Below, piece by piece: positions 30,649 through 42,728 of a stretch of 64,000 bases of DNA; the stretch's first letter is position 1; each line of letters begins with the position of its first letter. The notes below the pieces were generated by a model that did not search any database, was not told the origin of the DNA, and saw only the letters and a program-made list of their open reading frames with translations. The position numbers and the translations under genes were made by a program. Location of the stretch: assembly GCA_947259215.1 (NCBI GenBank), contig CAMYLJ010000022.1, forward strand, positions 1-64,000, read 5' to 3'. The DNA is from an uncultured delta proteobacterium. Lineage in GTDB: Bacteria; Myxococcota_A; UBA9160; JAFDET01.

Positions 30649-31905
30649 CTAGCGCAGCGCAGCCGCGTGCCGGCGCAGCTTGGCCACGGCCTCCAGGATG
30701 CGGTCCAGGTCGTCGTCGTCGGCCAGGAGGAAGCCGTGGTGCAGCCAGACCGCCTCCTCGTAGGCGGCGCGCTCCGCCACCGGAAAGCGCAGCGCGCGCC
30801 GGGTGGCGGGGGCGCGGATGCCTTCGCCGTAGCGCTCGCGCAGCATCGGCCACTGGCGCGAGGTGGCGTTCAGCAGCGGCTGGTCGGGGAGCGGCACGTA
30901 GAAGGGTCCGGTCGCCTCGATGCCCTCGGCCGCCAGGGCCTCCAGGAAGCGGTCGCGGGACACGCCCGCGAAGGACTCGGCGTCGTAGCGCAGCACCCAC
31001 TCGTAGGCGGCGGGCGTCGTCACGCGCTCGTCCCGCGCAAGCGGAGCCAGCCCGCCCACCTCGGCCAGGCCCTTCGTCAGGCGCTCCACGGCGCGGGCGC
31101 GGCGGGCGCCGCGCTCCGTCAGCCGCTCGAGCTGGCCGAGCAGGAGCGCCGCCTGGAGCTCCGTCAGCCGCGCGTTGGTCCCGAAGAGCCAGGGCTCGAG
31201 CTCCGCCGAGGGCCCCTCGTGGCGGCCGCAGTTCACGTACGCGTGGCAGCGCGCGGCGAGCTCGTCGTCGTTGGTGATGAGGGCGCCACCCTCGCCCGAG
31301 GTCATGAGCTTCGTGGTCTGGAAGCTGAACGAGCCGAGGTCGCCCCACGACCCGACCCCGCGCTCGCGCCAGCGGGCGCCGTGGGCGTGGGCGCAGTCCT
31401 CGACCACACGCAGGTCGTGGCGCCGCGCGCACTCGCCGACGGCGTCCAGGTCCGCGACGCTGGCTCCCAGGTGCACCGGCACGATCGCGCGGGTGCGGCG
31501 CGTCACGGCCGCCTCGAGCGCGCCCGGATCGAGGCACCAGGTCCGCGGATCCGCGTCCACGAAGACCGGCACCGCGTTCACGCGCACCACCGCCGCCGCA
31601 GTCGCCACCCAGGTGTAGACGGGCACGATCACCTCGTCGCCCGCCGCCAGATCCAGCGCGCACAGTGCCGCCTCGAGCGTGACCGAGCCGTTGGCGGCGC
31701 AGATGCCGTGGCGGGCGTCGTGGGCCGCGGCAAAGCCGGCAGCGAACTCCGCCGCCAGCGGACCCGGCGCCGGGTGGCCGCCCCAGTCCCCGGACGCCAG
31801 CACGGCCAGCAGGCGCTCGCGATCGCCGGGGCTGGCCTCGGGCCAGCGCGCCGCGGGCGGCCGCGCGCAGACCGGCGTGCCGCCGAAGAGCGCCAGGGTC
31901 TCCAT
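30649..31905 (-). CDS. DegT/DnrJ/EryC1/StrS-family aminotransferase
   Basis: 418 aa. Fold-type I PLP enzyme of the sugar-aminotransferase class: [16 protein letters not shown] opening, [52 protein letters not shown] (PLP Asp), and [20 protein letters not shown] with the Schiff-base Lys. Family members aminate nucleotide-linked keto-sugars or AHBA precursors; no sugar genes lie nearby, so the substrate is open. Confidence 0.9.
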   Translation of the reverse strand: METLALFGGTPVCARPPAARWPEASPGDRERLLAVLASGDWGGHPAPGPLAAEFAAGFAAAHDARHGICAANGSVTLEAALCALDLAAGDEVIVPVYTWVATAAAVVRVNAVPVFVDADPRTWCLDPGALEAAVTRRTRAIVPVHLGASVADLDAVGECARRHDLRVVEDCAHAHGARWRERGVGSWGDLGSFSFQTTKLMTSGEGGALITNDDELAARCHAYVNCGRHEGPSAELEPWLFGTNARLTELQAALLLGQLERLTERGARRARAVERLTKGLAEVGGLAPLARDERVTTPAAYEWVLRYDAESFAGVSRDRFLEALAAEGIEATGPFYVPLPDQPLLNATSRQWPMLRERYGEGIRAPATRRALRFPVAERAAYEEAVWLHHGFLLADDDDLDRILEAVAKLRRHAAALR

Positions 31906-31928
31906 GCCCGGTAGGGTAGCCGGCCGGC

Positions 31929-33413
31929 CTACGCCGCGGCGCGCAGGGCGCGGATCATGCCGTCGCGCCGGGGGCCGAGCTCCGACTGCCGCCGCTCGCG
32001 CTGGTCGCGATCGCGCCAGACCGCCAGCACGCGCCCGATCACGTCCGGGTTGGTGAGGATCGACTCCGGCGGGTCCAGCAGGTTCAGCACCCGCACCACG
32101 GCGCGCAGCACCACCACGTCCTCGCGCATGGCGGGGAAGAGGCCCTCCTGGAGGACCGAGCGCATGAAGGCCTTGGGATCCACGGGACGCGTCGGGTCCG
32201 CGGGGCCGTCGAGCTCCGAGAGCGTGTCGCTCCGCTGGGCGGCCATCACGTCGCGCGCGTCGCGGTCCTGCATGCGCGCGGACTCGTACCAGGGGTCGAG
32301 CTCGCGGCGGGTGGCGAGATCGAAGGCGCGGGCACAGGCCGCCGGGTCGTCCGGGTGGGCCAGCACGGCGTCGGCCAGCAGGAAGGCGTGGACCAGCGCC
32401 AGCGAGCAGCCGCGCCCGTACATGGGGTTGGTGCAGACCGCTGCATCCCCCACCGCGTGCACACCGAGCACCAGCGGGCGGCCGTCGCGCACGAAGCGCC
32501 GCCGCCGGTTCTTCAGGCCCGCCATGGGCCAGACGTCGGTCACGGGCTCCGAGCGCGCGGGATCGATCCAGTCCCGCACGGGCGGCAGCTCGCGGGCGGC
32601 CACCTCGAAGAACGGCTGGCGCAGCAGCGCGCGCAGCGGCGCGTCGTCCTTCGACGCGGCCAGGGTCACGGAGAAGATGCCGGAGTCGCCGGGGAAGACC
32701 GCGTACTTCAGGTAGCCGATGTCCATCCCCACCAGGCCGTTCGACGTGGGTGGCTTCTGCCCCTCGCGCAGGCGATAGAAGCGCGAGGTGTAGAAGATCC
32801 CGCACTCCTCGGTCTCCTCGTCGGGGCGCTCGCCGCCGGCGGCCGCCAGCCAGTCGGGGAGCTTCGAGCGCCGGCCGGTGGCGTCGACCACGACGTCGGC
32901 CTGCCAGGTTTCCTCGCCTTCGGGCGTCCGCACGCGCACGCCGGTGACCCGCGGCACGTCGGCGTCGGGCTTGGCGTCGAGCCCTAGGCAGGCCACGCCA
33001 CCGCGCCAGGTCACGTGGGGCTGCTCCAGCACCTTGTGACGCAGCACCCACTCGAAGGTGATGCGGCGACAGGCCAGCAGCACGAGCTCCTCGTCGCCGG
33101 GCTCGGGCTCGTAGGGCAGGAGCTCCGGCGGGAAATGGTCGCCGAAGCGCATCTCGTGTGCACCCGCGTCGAGGAGCGCGCGATGCACGTCCGGCGCGTG
33201 CTCCAGCAGCAGGTTGCGCAGCCGCGAGAGGAACGCGTGGGAGTGCCAGACCTGGGGCGCGCCCTTGCGCTGCCAGGTGCGGAAGGCCTCCACGGGATCG
33301 GGCGGCAGCGGGTTCCCGTCCTGCTCCGCGATCACCACCTCCACGCCGCGCCGGGACAGCGCCAGCGCGGTACCGAGGCCCGCCATGCTTCCACCGAGGA
33401 CGATCGCCTTCAC
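31929..33413 (-). CDS. FAD-dependent monooxygenase (PHBH/squalene-epoxidase-like)
   Basis: 494 aa from GTG 33413. [20 protein letters not shown] is the FAD Rossmann start (GGSMAGL); [17 protein letters not shown] is the DG-like motif; [20 protein letters not shown] is the second FAD motif (GD). [20 protein letters not shown] matches a subgroup near geranylgeranyl-reductase and hydroxylase families. It hydroxylates or epoxidises a hydrophobic substrate, by inference. Its GTG overlaps the stop of the hydrolase gene by 4 bases, so TetR, hydrolase and this gene form one operon. Confidence 0.85.
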   Translation of the reverse strand: MKAIVLGGSMAGLGTALALSRRGVEVVIAEQDGNPLPPDPVEAFRTWQRKGAPQVWHSHAFLSRLRNLLLEHAPDVHRALLDAGAHEMRFGDHFPPELLPYEPEPGDEELVLLACRRITFEWVLRHKVLEQPHVTWRGGVACLGLDAKPDADVPRVTGVRVRTPEGEETWQADVVVDATGRRSKLPDWLAAAGGERPDEETEECGIFYTSRFYRLREGQKPPTSNGLVGMDIGYLKYAVFPGDSGIFSVTLAASKDDAPLRALLRQPFFEVAARELPPVRDWIDPARSEPVTDVWPMAGLKNRRRRFVRDGRPLVLGVHAVGDAAVCTNPMYGRGCSLALVHAFLLADAVLAHPDDPAACARAFDLATRRELDPWYESARMQDRDARDVMAAQRSDTLSELDGPADPTRPVDPKAFMRSVLQEGLFPAMREDVVVLRAVVRVLNLLDPPESILTNPDVIGRVLAVWRDRDQRERRQSELGPRRDGMIRALRAAA

Positions 33414-34378
33414 GCGAGATCCCCCTGCCGGCGCGTGAGCCAGTCCACCAGGATCCGGTTCAGCTCCTCGGGCATCTCCTGCTGGGTCCAGTGTCCGCAC
33501 TTCTCGATCATCACGGTCTCGAGGTCGCTGCACAGGCTCGGCATGCCCGACGCCAGCATCGGGGAAAGCGCCATGTCCCACTCCGCCGTCACCATCAGGC
33601 AGGGCAGCTCCAGCTTGGCGACGCCGATCTCCGGGATCAGCTGCTTGTTGCGGTCGATGTTGCGGTACCAGTTGACGCCGCCGCGGAAGCCCGTCGTCTC
33701 GAACGCGCGCACGTAGACGTCCAGATCCTCGGCGCTCACGATCGGATGGCCCACGGGCTCCAGCTCCGGCAGGCGCCGGAACGGGTTGGCGTCGAAGCCG
33801 TCCTCGGCCATGCGCGCGGCGGCGTCCTGAGGCGTCACGCCGCCCACCAGCAGGCGTTCGAAGAGCAGCCGCACCTGGTCGTCCATCACGCCCTCGGCCA
33901 GCCCGGGCTCCTGGAACCACAGGATGTAGAGCCTCTCGTCCTGCCCGCCGGCCATCATCCGCAGCACGTCGGTGCTCGGGAACGGCACGTAGGGGGTGTT
34001 CACGCCGATCACGCCGGCGGTGCGGTCGGGAAAGCGCACGGGCATCGCCCAGGCGACGAAGCCCCCCCAGTCGTGGCCGGCGAAGACCGCCTTCTCGATC
34101 CCGAGCGCGTCGAGCAGCGCGACCAGGTCGTCGGTCAGGTGCACCAGGTCGTAGGCCTCGATCGGCTCGGGCCGGTCGCTGCCGCCGTAGCCGCGCTGAT
34201 CGGGCGCGATGGCGCGAAAGCCGGCGTCCGCCAGGGCGCGGACCTGGTGACGCCACGACCAGGCCAGCTCCGGGAAGCCGTGACACAGCACCACCGGGAG
34301 TCCCTCGCCGGCCTCGTGCACCGAGAGAGTGACGCCGGTCGCGAGGGGCACGCGCCGCGCCTCGGGGAAGCCGCTCAT
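33410..34378 (-). CDS. Alpha/beta hydrolase, epoxide-hydrolase-like
   Basis: 322 aa. LCHGFPELAWSWRHQVRALA (HGFP oxyanion motif), APDQRGYGGSDRPEPIEAYD, nucleophile FAGHDWGGFVAW (Asp in GHDWGG, the epoxide-hydrolase/dehalogenase type), late GHWTQQEMPEELN with catalytic His. A Tyr lid (FRGGVNWYRNIDRN) supports epoxide hydrolysis. Together with the two neighbouring monooxygenases it suggests oxygenation followed by ring opening. Overlaps the TetR stop by ATGA. Confidence 0.9.
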   Translation of the reverse strand: MSGFPEARRVPLATGVTLSVHEAGEGLPVVLCHGFPELAWSWRHQVRALADAGFRAIAPDQRGYGGSDRPEPIEAYDLVHLTDDLVALLDALGIEKAVFAGHDWGGFVAWAMPVRFPDRTAGVIGVNTPYVPFPSTDVLRMMAGGQDERLYILWFQEPGLAEGVMDDQVRLLFERLLVGGVTPQDAAARMAEDGFDANPFRRLPELEPVGHPIVSAEDLDVYVRAFETTGFRGGVNWYRNIDRNKQLIPEIGVAKLELPCLMVTAEWDMALSPMLASGMPSLCSDLETVMIEKCGHWTQQEMPEELNRILVDWLTRRQGDLA

Positions 34379-35022
34379 GTCTCCTCCTGCTGGATCTGCG
34401 TCAGCACCTGACGCGACAGCTGCTTCAGGAAGTCGAGGATCTCGCGGCGCTCGTCCGGGTCGTCGCGCACGATGCCGTGCACCGCGAGGCCCTGCATCAG
34501 CAGGAAGGCCACGTTGCGCAGGGTCGTGAGCCGCGCGCTGCGGGTGAGCGACTCCGGGAAGACCTGGCGCGCGAAGGCCGCAAAACGCTCGTCCAGCTGG
34601 TGCGCCACGGGCTCGAGGCTCGCGCGCAGCTCCGGCTCGGTGCGCGCGGCCACCACGAGCTCCAGCAGTGCGTAGGCGCTCGGGTCCGAGAAGATCTCCC
34701 ACAAGAGGTCCACGCCCGCCGACACCAGGTCGGTGCCCGCGGGCAGCGCGGAGACGGCCCGCGCGAACTCCGCCAGGCGACGCTCGGCCAGGTGCTCCAC
34801 GGCCGCCGCCACCAGCTCCGCGCGGGTGGGGAAATGGTGGAGCTGGGCGCCGCGGGAGAGGCCGGCGCGCTCCGCCACCAGGGTCGTCGTGGTGTGGGCC
34901 CAGCCGTGCTCGGCCAGGCACTCGAGGGCCGCGTCCAGCAGCCGCTCGCGGGTCTCCGCGGAGCGCTCGGCCTGGGTGCGTCGCTCCCTGCGGGGGGCAG
35001 CTGCGGTACCTTGTCGAGCCAC
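34375..35022 (-). CDS. TetR/AcrR-family repressor
   Basis: 215 aa. ERLLDAALECLAEHGWAHTT followed by TTLVAERAGLSRGAQLHHFP is the TetR helix-turn-helix (about residues 25-70). The C-terminal half is a helical ligand domain. First gene of the minus-strand operon, divergent from the LLM monooxygenase; the palindrome in the 77-base gap is the likely operator, giving control of both directions. The ligand is probably a substrate or product of the pathway. Confidence 0.9.
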   Translation of the reverse strand: MARQGTAAAPRRERRTQAERSAETRERLLDAALECLAEHGWAHTTTTLVAERAGLSRGAQLHHFPTRAELVAAAVEHLAERRLAEFARAVSALPAGTDLVSAGVDLLWEIFSDPSAYALLELVVAARTEPELRASLEPVAHQLDERFAAFARQVFPESLTRSARLTTLRNVAFLLMQGLAVHGIVRDDPDERREILDFLKQLSRQVLTQIQQEET

Positions 35023-35045
35023 GAGACGATGGCTAGCTTATCGGA

Positions 35046-35073
35046 AAGAAACAAGCAAGCCTGATTGTTTCTT
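35046..35073. promoter_or_regulatory. Candidate TetR operator
   Basis: AAGAAACAA - 10 bases - TTGTTTCTT, a perfect 9-bp inverted repeat in the gap between the divergent TetR and LLM genes. It is AT-rich against the surrounding GC-rich DNA and close to both start codons. Confidence 0.65.
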
Positions 35074-35099
35074 GTCAACCGGCCACCGCGAGGTCCCGC

Positions 35100-36275
35100 A
35101 TGCTCCCTCCCCGCCTGCGCTTCGGCATCTTCCTGGCCCCGTTCCACCCGGTGACCGAGAACCCGACCCTGGCCATCCAGCGCGACCTCGAGCTGGTCGA
35201 GCACCTGGACCGTCTGGGCTACGACGAGGCCTGGATCGGGGAGCACCACTCGGCGGGCTACGAGATCATCGCCTCGCCGGAGATCTTCATCGCCGCCGCC
35301 GCCGAGCGCACCCGCCAGATCCGGCTCGGCACCGGCGTCGTCTCCCTCCCCTACCACCACCCGCTGATGGTGGCCGAGCGCATCAACCAGCTCGACCACA
35401 TGACGCGTGGCCGGGTGATCTTCGGCGCCGGCCCGGGTCAGCTCCCGTCCGACGCCTTCATGCTCGGCATCGACGTGTCGAAGCAGCGCGAGCGCATGGA
35501 CGAGGCGCTCGGCGTGATCGCGCGCCTGCTGCGCGGCGAAAAGGTCAGCCACGAGTCCGAGTGGTTCACGCTTCACGACGGCCAGCTCCAGCTGATCCCC
35601 TGGAGCCGGCCCCACGTGGAGATGGCCGTGGCGGCGTCGATCTCACCGTCGGGCCCGCGGGCCGCCGGCAAGTACGGCATGGGGATGCTGTCGGTCGCCG
35701 CCACCAGCGAGCAGGGCTTCGAGGCCCTGGCCGGCCACTGGCAGATCTACGAGCAGAAGGCGGCGGAGCACGGCCACGCGGTGGACCGCGCCAACTGGCG
35801 GCTCGTCGGCCCCATGCATGTGGCCGAGACCCGCGAGCAGGCGGAGCGCGACATGCAGCACGGGCTCCTCGACTTCCTGCACTACTTCAAGGAGATCCTG
35901 CCGATCCCGATCGCCGACGATCTCACCACGGAGGGCGCGATCGCGCTGCTGCGCGAGCGCGGCATCGGCGTGGTGGGCACGCCCGACGACGCGGCCGAGC
36001 AGATCGAGCGGCTCCAGAAGCAGTCCGGTGGCTTCGGGACCTTCCTCTTCCTGGGCGTGAACGCCGCCCCCTGGGAGGCCACGAAGCGGAGCTACGAGCT
36101 CTTCGCCCGCCACGTGGCGCCGCGCTTCCAGAACCTGAACGACAACCGCATCCAGAGCCTCGCCTGGGCGAAGACCAACAGCGCCCGCTTCATCGGCGCG
36201 CTGATGGGGGCCATCGGTCAGGAGATCCAGAAGCACGTGGCCGAGCAGCAGGCGAAGAAGCCGGCCGACTCCTAG
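35100..36275 (+). CDS. LLM-class flavin/F420-dependent monooxygenase (luciferase-like)
   Basis: 391 aa. RFGIFLAPFHPVTENPTLAI start, YDEAWIGEHHSAGYEIIASP, RLGTGVVSLPYHHPLMVAER and FGAGPGQLPSDAFMLGID match bacterial luciferase-like TIM barrels near limonene 1,2-monooxygenase and alkanal monooxygenase alpha. FMN with a partner reductase, or F420, would be the cofactor. Divergent from and probably controlled by the adjacent TetR. Confidence 0.9.
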   Translation: MLPPRLRFGIFLAPFHPVTENPTLAIQRDLELVEHLDRLGYDEAWIGEHHSAGYEIIASPEIFIAAAAERTRQIRLGTGVVSLPYHHPLMVAERINQLDHMTRGRVIFGAGPGQLPSDAFMLGIDVSKQRERMDEALGVIARLLRGEKVSHESEWFTLHDGQLQLIPWSRPHVEMAVAASISPSGPRAAGKYGMGMLSVAATSEQGFEALAGHWQIYEQKAAEHGHAVDRANWRLVGPMHVAETREQAERDMQHGLLDFLHYFKEILPIPIADDLTTEGAIALLRERGIGVVGTPDDAAEQIERLQKQSGGFGTFLFLGVNAAPWEATKRSYELFARHVAPRFQNLNDNRIQSLAWAKTNSARFIGALMGAIGQEIQKHVAEQQAKKPADS

Positions 36276-36433
36276 CCCGCTGACCTTCGCTCGCCTGCGG
36301 AAGAGGAAGGATCGAAAGCCGGCCGGGGGCCGACTTGCCAGCTTGCTGGGCGCTGTCGCTGAGACCGCTGCGCGTCGGGCAGGAGCCCTCTTTGCAGCTA
36401 CCTTCGACGGCGCGCCGCGAGAGACAGGAATTC

Positions 36434-38032
36434 ATGCAGACGGCAGAGCCCACCCCCAAGGACCTGGACTACGGGGCATTCAGCGAGCACGCGCCGTGGC
36501 AGCTGGACCCGGAGCGCCTCGCCTGGCGCCGGGGCCTTTCGGACGTGCGCGACGCCACGGCCCGAGAAGTGCCCGACCTGGTGCGGCGCCGCGCGCTGCC
36601 GCCCTTCCGGCGCTTCGGCCGCACCAGCGCCCTCGTCGGGAGCGCGCTCGCAGCCTGGGCCCTGCGCGAGCGTCGGCGCGGCAGCGGCGAGAGTCGCAGC
36701 GGCCTCTCCCGGCGCCTGCGCCAGGCCTTCGAACGCCTCGGCCCCTCGTACATCAAGCTGGGGCAGATCCTCTCCGCCGGGAAGGGCGTCTTCCCCGACG
36801 AGCTGGTGGACGAGTTCGAGCACTGCCGCGACCGCGTCACCCCCGAGTCCTTCGACCACGTGGAAGAGGTGGTGCGCGAGGAGCTCGGACGGCCGCTGGA
36901 CCAGATCTTCTCCCGCTTCGAGCGCGAGGCGATGGCGTCGGCCTCCATCGCCCAGGTGCACGCCGCCACCCTGCGCAGCGGCGAGGACGTGGTGGTGAAG
37001 GTGCAGCGGCCGCGGGTAGCGGAGCGCGTGCGCCAGGACATCCGCGCCATGGCGTGGATCGCGCCGCTGCTGGTGGGACGCATCCCCGTGGCGGCGCTGG
37101 CCAACCCGCCGACCCTGGTGGAGCTCTTCGCCGAGACCATCCTGGAAGAGCTCGACTTCCGGCTCGAGGCGGAGAACATGCTCGACATCGCGCGGGTCCT
37201 GCGCGAGGCGGGCCACGGCATCGTCGTCGTGCCGCGGCCGCACCCGGAGCTGGTGACGCCGCGCGTGCTGGTGATGGAGCGCCTGGAGGGCTTCTCGTAC
37301 GAGGACGTGGAGGGCATGCGCGCCGCCGGCGTGAACACCCACGACCTGGTGGTGGACCTCTTCGTCACCTTCCTCGAGGGCGCCATGATCTACGGCGTCT
37401 TCCACGGCGACCTGCACGGCGGCAACCTGGCGGTCCAGCCCGACGGCCGCATCGCGCTCTACGACTACGGCATCACGGCGCGCATGGACGAGAGCCGCCG
37501 ACTGGCCTTCCTGCGCATGATGATGACCGGCGCCGCCAGCGACATGCGCGGCCAGCTGGCCGCCTACCGCGACCTCGGCGCGCTGCCGCCGGACGTGGAC
37601 ATCGACGGTGTGCTGCGCGCCTTGAAGATCGACCAGCCGGTGCGCGACCCCACCAAGATGAGTCCCGAGCAGCTCACCAGCGAGATCCGCGAGGTGACGA
37701 AGGCACTGCTCGGCTACGGGGCCAAGCTGCCCAAGCCGCTGATGCTCTTCGTGAAGAACATGATCTTCCTCGACGCGGCCATCGCCAGCCTGGCCCCGGA
37801 CGTGAATCTCTTCGCCCAGATGCTGAAGATCTACGGCTATTTCGCGCGCACCCACGGCGAGCGCATCGCGCGCGAGATCGGCTTCGACCCGCGCACGCAG
37901 CCGATGGACCTGACCGCCACCAAGGCCTCCCTGGGCCTCGAGCCCGGCGTGGAGTCGCTCAGCCACGAGGAGCTCCAGGAGCGCCGCGTCGAGCTCTCGG
38001 ACAAGATCCGCGAGGGCGGCGGGCCGCTGTAG
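36434..38032 (+). CDS. ABC1/UbiB-family atypical kinase/ATPase
   Basis: 532 aa from ATG 36434, 4 bases after AGGAA. LGPSYIKLGQILSAGKGVFP holds the KxGQ motif, MASASIAQVHAATLRSGEDV the Ala-rich loop, VVKVQRP the ATP Lys, EELDFRLEAEN, FHGDLHGGNLAV the catalytic loop and ALYDYG the Mg-binding DFG-like site. UbiB/COQ8 proteins support ubiquinone synthesis by ATP-driven handling of lipid intermediates. The following crotonase gene is 38 bases away. The 158 bases before it contain nothing I recognise. Confidence 0.9.
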   Translation: MQTAEPTPKDLDYGAFSEHAPWQLDPERLAWRRGLSDVRDATAREVPDLVRRRALPPFRRFGRTSALVGSALAAWALRERRRGSGESRSGLSRRLRQAFERLGPSYIKLGQILSAGKGVFPDELVDEFEHCRDRVTPESFDHVEEVVREELGRPLDQIFSRFEREAMASASIAQVHAATLRSGEDVVVKVQRPRVAERVRQDIRAMAWIAPLLVGRIPVAALANPPTLVELFAETILEELDFRLEAENMLDIARVLREAGHGIVVVPRPHPELVTPRVLVMERLEGFSYEDVEGMRAAGVNTHDLVVDLFVTFLEGAMIYGVFHGDLHGGNLAVQPDGRIALYDYGITARMDESRRLAFLRMMMTGAASDMRGQLAAYRDLGALPPDVDIDGVLRALKIDQPVRDPTKMSPEQLTSEIREVTKALLGYGAKLPKPLMLFVKNMIFLDAAIASLAPDVNLFAQMLKIYGYFARTHGERIAREIGFDPRTQPMDLTATKASLGLEPGVESLSHEELQERRVELSDKIREGGGPL

Positions 38033-38070
38033 CGCCGAATGGCTACCCTCCCGGGCTTGCGGAGGAGACC

Positions 38071-38892
38071 ATGGCCTACACGTTCTTCGAGCTGGAGCAG
38101 GACGGGCCGGTAGCGACCCTGTGGCTGAACGCGCCCGAGAAGCGCAACGCCATGGGGCCCGCCTTCTGGAAGGAGCTGCCGCTGGCGATGCAGGCGCTCG
38201 GCGCCGACGACGCGGTGCGCGCCGTGGTGATCGCAGGCCGCGGGCCTCATTTCACCGCCGGTCTCGACCTGAAGACCATGGGCGGCAACATCGCCGGGAG
38301 CGGCGCCAGCGACCACAGCGAGGCCTCGCGGCGCTGGGCGCTGCTGTCCGAGATCGGACGCCTCCAGGGGTCGATCACGGCGGTGGCCGACTGCCCGAAG
38401 CCGGTGATCGCGGCCATCCACGGCTACTGCATCGGCGGAGGCATCGACCTCATCACCGCCGCCGACGTGCGCGTCTGCTCCGAGGACGCGGTCTTCAGCA
38501 TCCGCGAGACCCGGATCGCCATCGTCGCCGACGTCGGCACGCTGCAGCGCCTGCCGGGCATCGTGGGCCGCGGTGTGGCCAACGAGCTGGCGCTGACCGG
38601 CGACGACTTCGGGGCGGAGCGCGCGAAGGAAATCGGTCTGGTGAACTCCGTGCACGCCGACCCCAACGCCACCCTGAAGACGGCCCAGGAGATGGCCCAG
38701 CGTATCGCGCGCAACTCCCCCCTGGCCGTGCAGGGCACGAAGGCGGTGCTGCGCTACTGCGAGGACAAGAGCACCGAGGACGGCCTGCGCTACGTGGCCG
38801 CCTGGAACGCCGCCTTCCTCCAGAGCGAAGACCTGCGCGAGGCGATGACCGCCTTCCTCCAGAAGCGCGACCCGGAGTTCAAGGGCCGCTAG
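38071..38892 (+). CDS. Enoyl-CoA hydratase/isomerase family, dienoyl-CoA isomerase-like
   Basis: 273 aa. Crotonase fold: LNAPEKRNAMGPAFWKEL, oxyanion GRGPHFTAGLDLKTM and GYCIGGGIDLITAADVRVCS. The run IAIVADVGTLQRLPGIVGRG is the signature of delta(3,5)-delta(2,4)-dienoyl-CoA isomerase (ECH1), with the Asp in ADVGTLQRLP as the acid/base. It would process odd double bonds during unsaturated fatty-acid oxidation. Confidence 0.9.
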   Translation: MAYTFFELEQDGPVATLWLNAPEKRNAMGPAFWKELPLAMQALGADDAVRAVVIAGRGPHFTAGLDLKTMGGNIAGSGASDHSEASRRWALLSEIGRLQGSITAVADCPKPVIAAIHGYCIGGGIDLITAADVRVCSEDAVFSIRETRIAIVADVGTLQRLPGIVGRGVANELALTGDDFGAERAKEIGLVNSVHADPNATLKTAQEMAQRIARNSPLAVQGTKAVLRYCEDKSTEDGLRYVAAWNAAFLQSEDLREAMTAFLQKRDPEFKGR

Positions 38893-38904
38893 CCGGACAC
38901 GGCC

Positions 38905-39363
38905 ATGTCCTCCAACGACGCCCCGCGCCGGATCGTCTACGACGACCCCGAGAACGTCTGCTTCGGCTGCAGCCCCCACAACGCGCGCGGGCTCCGGATG
39001 GAGTTCCACGAGACCGCGCCCGGCCAGGTCGAGTGCCGCTACACCGCGGAGCGCCACTGGTGCGGCGCGCCGGACGTCGTCCACGGCGGCGTGCAGGCGG
39101 CGTTGCTGGACGAGGTGATGGGAGTCGCGGTCCACTCGGGCGAGGGAGAGCGCGCGTGGATCGTGACCGCCGAGCTGCGCCTGCGCTACCGGCGTCCGGT
39201 CCCCGCCGGAAAGCCCCTGGTGATCCGCGGACAGCGGCTGCGCAGCGAGGGAGACGACGTGTACGTGGAAGGGCGCATCTGCGACGAGTCGGGAACCGCC
39301 CTCACGACGGCCGAGTCCCGCTGGCGCCGGCTCGAGGGGACGTTGGTTAAGAAGTTCAGTTGA
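38905..39363 (+). CDS. PaaI-type hotdog thioesterase
   Basis: 152 aa, 12 bases after the isomerase gene, likely one operon. Hotdog fold: VCFGCSPHNARGLRMEFHET start, CGAPDVVHGGVQAALLDEVM (HGG and the catalytic-type Asp/Glu in LLDE). It would hydrolyse an acyl-CoA. The last eight residues (GTLVKKFS) and the TGA are encoded by the palindromic element, a tail almost the same as that of the IMPase-like protein at 56366. Confidence 0.9.
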   Translation: MSSNDAPRRIVYDDPENVCFGCSPHNARGLRMEFHETAPGQVECRYTAERHWCGAPDVVHGGVQAALLDEVMGVAVHSGEGERAWIVTAELRLRYRRPVPAGKPLVIRGQRLRSEGDDVYVEGRICDESGTALTTAESRWRRLEGTLVKKFS

Positions 39364-39433
39364 AGGACACGGTAGCCAGGAGTGCCCTCCATCAGGCGGT
39401 GTCCATCAACTGAACTTCTTAACCAACGTCCCC
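39336..39433. repeat. Palindromic interspersed element, copy 2; probable bidirectional terminator
   Basis: Outer arms GGGGACGTTGGTTAAGAAG and complement, continuing as TTCAGTTGAAGGACAC against GTGTCCATCAACTGAA, with a partly different core. It sits between convergent genes and contains the stop codons of both. Confidence 0.9.
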
Positions 39434-39808
39434 TCGGCGCTCGACGATCAGCACCTGCACCTGGCCGCGCGGTCCCACGTACCAGGACGCCGTCGTCGAG
39501 ACGGCACTCACGACGAGCGACGCGAAGACCGCGGACCAGAAGCCCGCGAGCGTCATGGCGTCGAGCATGGCCGCGACCAGGGCGAGCATGCCGGCGTTCA
39601 CCACCACCAGGAACAGGCCCAGGCTCAGCAGGGTGAGCGGCAGGGTCAAGACGATCGCGATGGGCCGCACCACCGCGTTCACCACGCCGAGCAAGACCGC
39701 CGCCACCAGCAGGGTGAGGGTGCCCTCGACCCGCAGGCCCGGGACGATGGCGGAGGCGATCCAGATCGCCAGGGCCGTCACGCCGGTGCGCAGGAGGAAG
39801 CCGGTCAC
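39419..39808 (-). CDS. Phage-holin-family-4-like membrane protein
   Basis: 129 aa, four helices. GVTALAIWIASAIVPGLRVE, VNAVVRPIAIVLTLPLTLLS and LGLFLVVVNAGMLALVAAML match the PF04020 family, a bacterial membrane family named for holin-like size, not proven to be holins. The tail RRGDVG and the stop come from the palindromic element. A paralogue is at 55963. Confidence 0.85.
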   Translation of the reverse strand: MTGFLLRTGVTALAIWIASAIVPGLRVEGTLTLLVAAVLLGVVNAVVRPIAIVLTLPLTLLSLGLFLVVVNAGMLALVAAMLDAMTLAGFWSAVFASLVVSAVSTTASWYVGPRGQVQVLIVERRGDVG

Positions 39809-40161
39809 CGGGCCGCCTCCGGCCGGTCGAGCTGCCAGGCCAGCAGGGTCTCCAGATCGTCCGCCGCCGAGGCGGCCTGCTCGCGCACGTACTCGTGGCG
39901 GGCATGCAGGCCGATCTCCACCAGCCGCTGCACGCGGCGTCGGTCGAGCTGGCCGAAGCGGCGGGCCAGGTGACCGAAGCCCGCCAGGGCGTCTCCCTTC
40001 ACCAGTGCGTTGCGGTGCCGCGCCAGCCGCGCGCAGCAGATCTCCGCCCAGCGGCTGTCGTCCGCCTCGTGGGCCACGCGCAGGATCAGGTCGCGCAGCT
40101 CCGCCGGGCGATCGCGCTCGACGGCCTTCTCGAACAGCCGGATCAGCTCGTCGGATTCCAT
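39805..40161 (-). CDS. Helical repeat-type protein of unknown function
   Basis: 118 aa, overlapping the next gene's start by 4 bases. All-helical: LIRLFEKAVERDRPAELRDL, ICCARLARHRNALVKGDALA and FGQLDRRRVQRLVEIGLHAR resemble HEAT-like repeats. No known partner; coupled to the membrane protein. Confidence 0.6.
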   Translation of the reverse strand: MESDELIRLFEKAVERDRPAELRDLILRVAHEADDSRWAEICCARLARHRNALVKGDALAGFGHLARRFGQLDRRRVQRLVEIGLHARHEYVREQAASAADDLETLLAWQLDRPEAAR

Positions 40162-40175
40162 CTCGTACCCAGCGG

Positions 40176-41318
<1,143 letters not shown>

Positions 41319-41358
41319 GCGTCCTCCGCGTCGCCGCCGGAGGCCGATGCTAGCGCGC

Positions 41359-42651
<1,293 letters not shown>

Positions 42652-42728
42652 GGGCGGTTCCTCCTGCTCGGCTTGCCGGAGAGCGTAGGTTTCCGCCACC
42701 CTCGATGCCCGGGAAGATGGAGGGTCAC

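Noticed and set aside
34497-35615. Minus-strand open frame across the TetR/LLM intergenic region
   Set aside because: Overlaps both TetR and LLM genes in other frames and would cover the operator; low-complexity composition.
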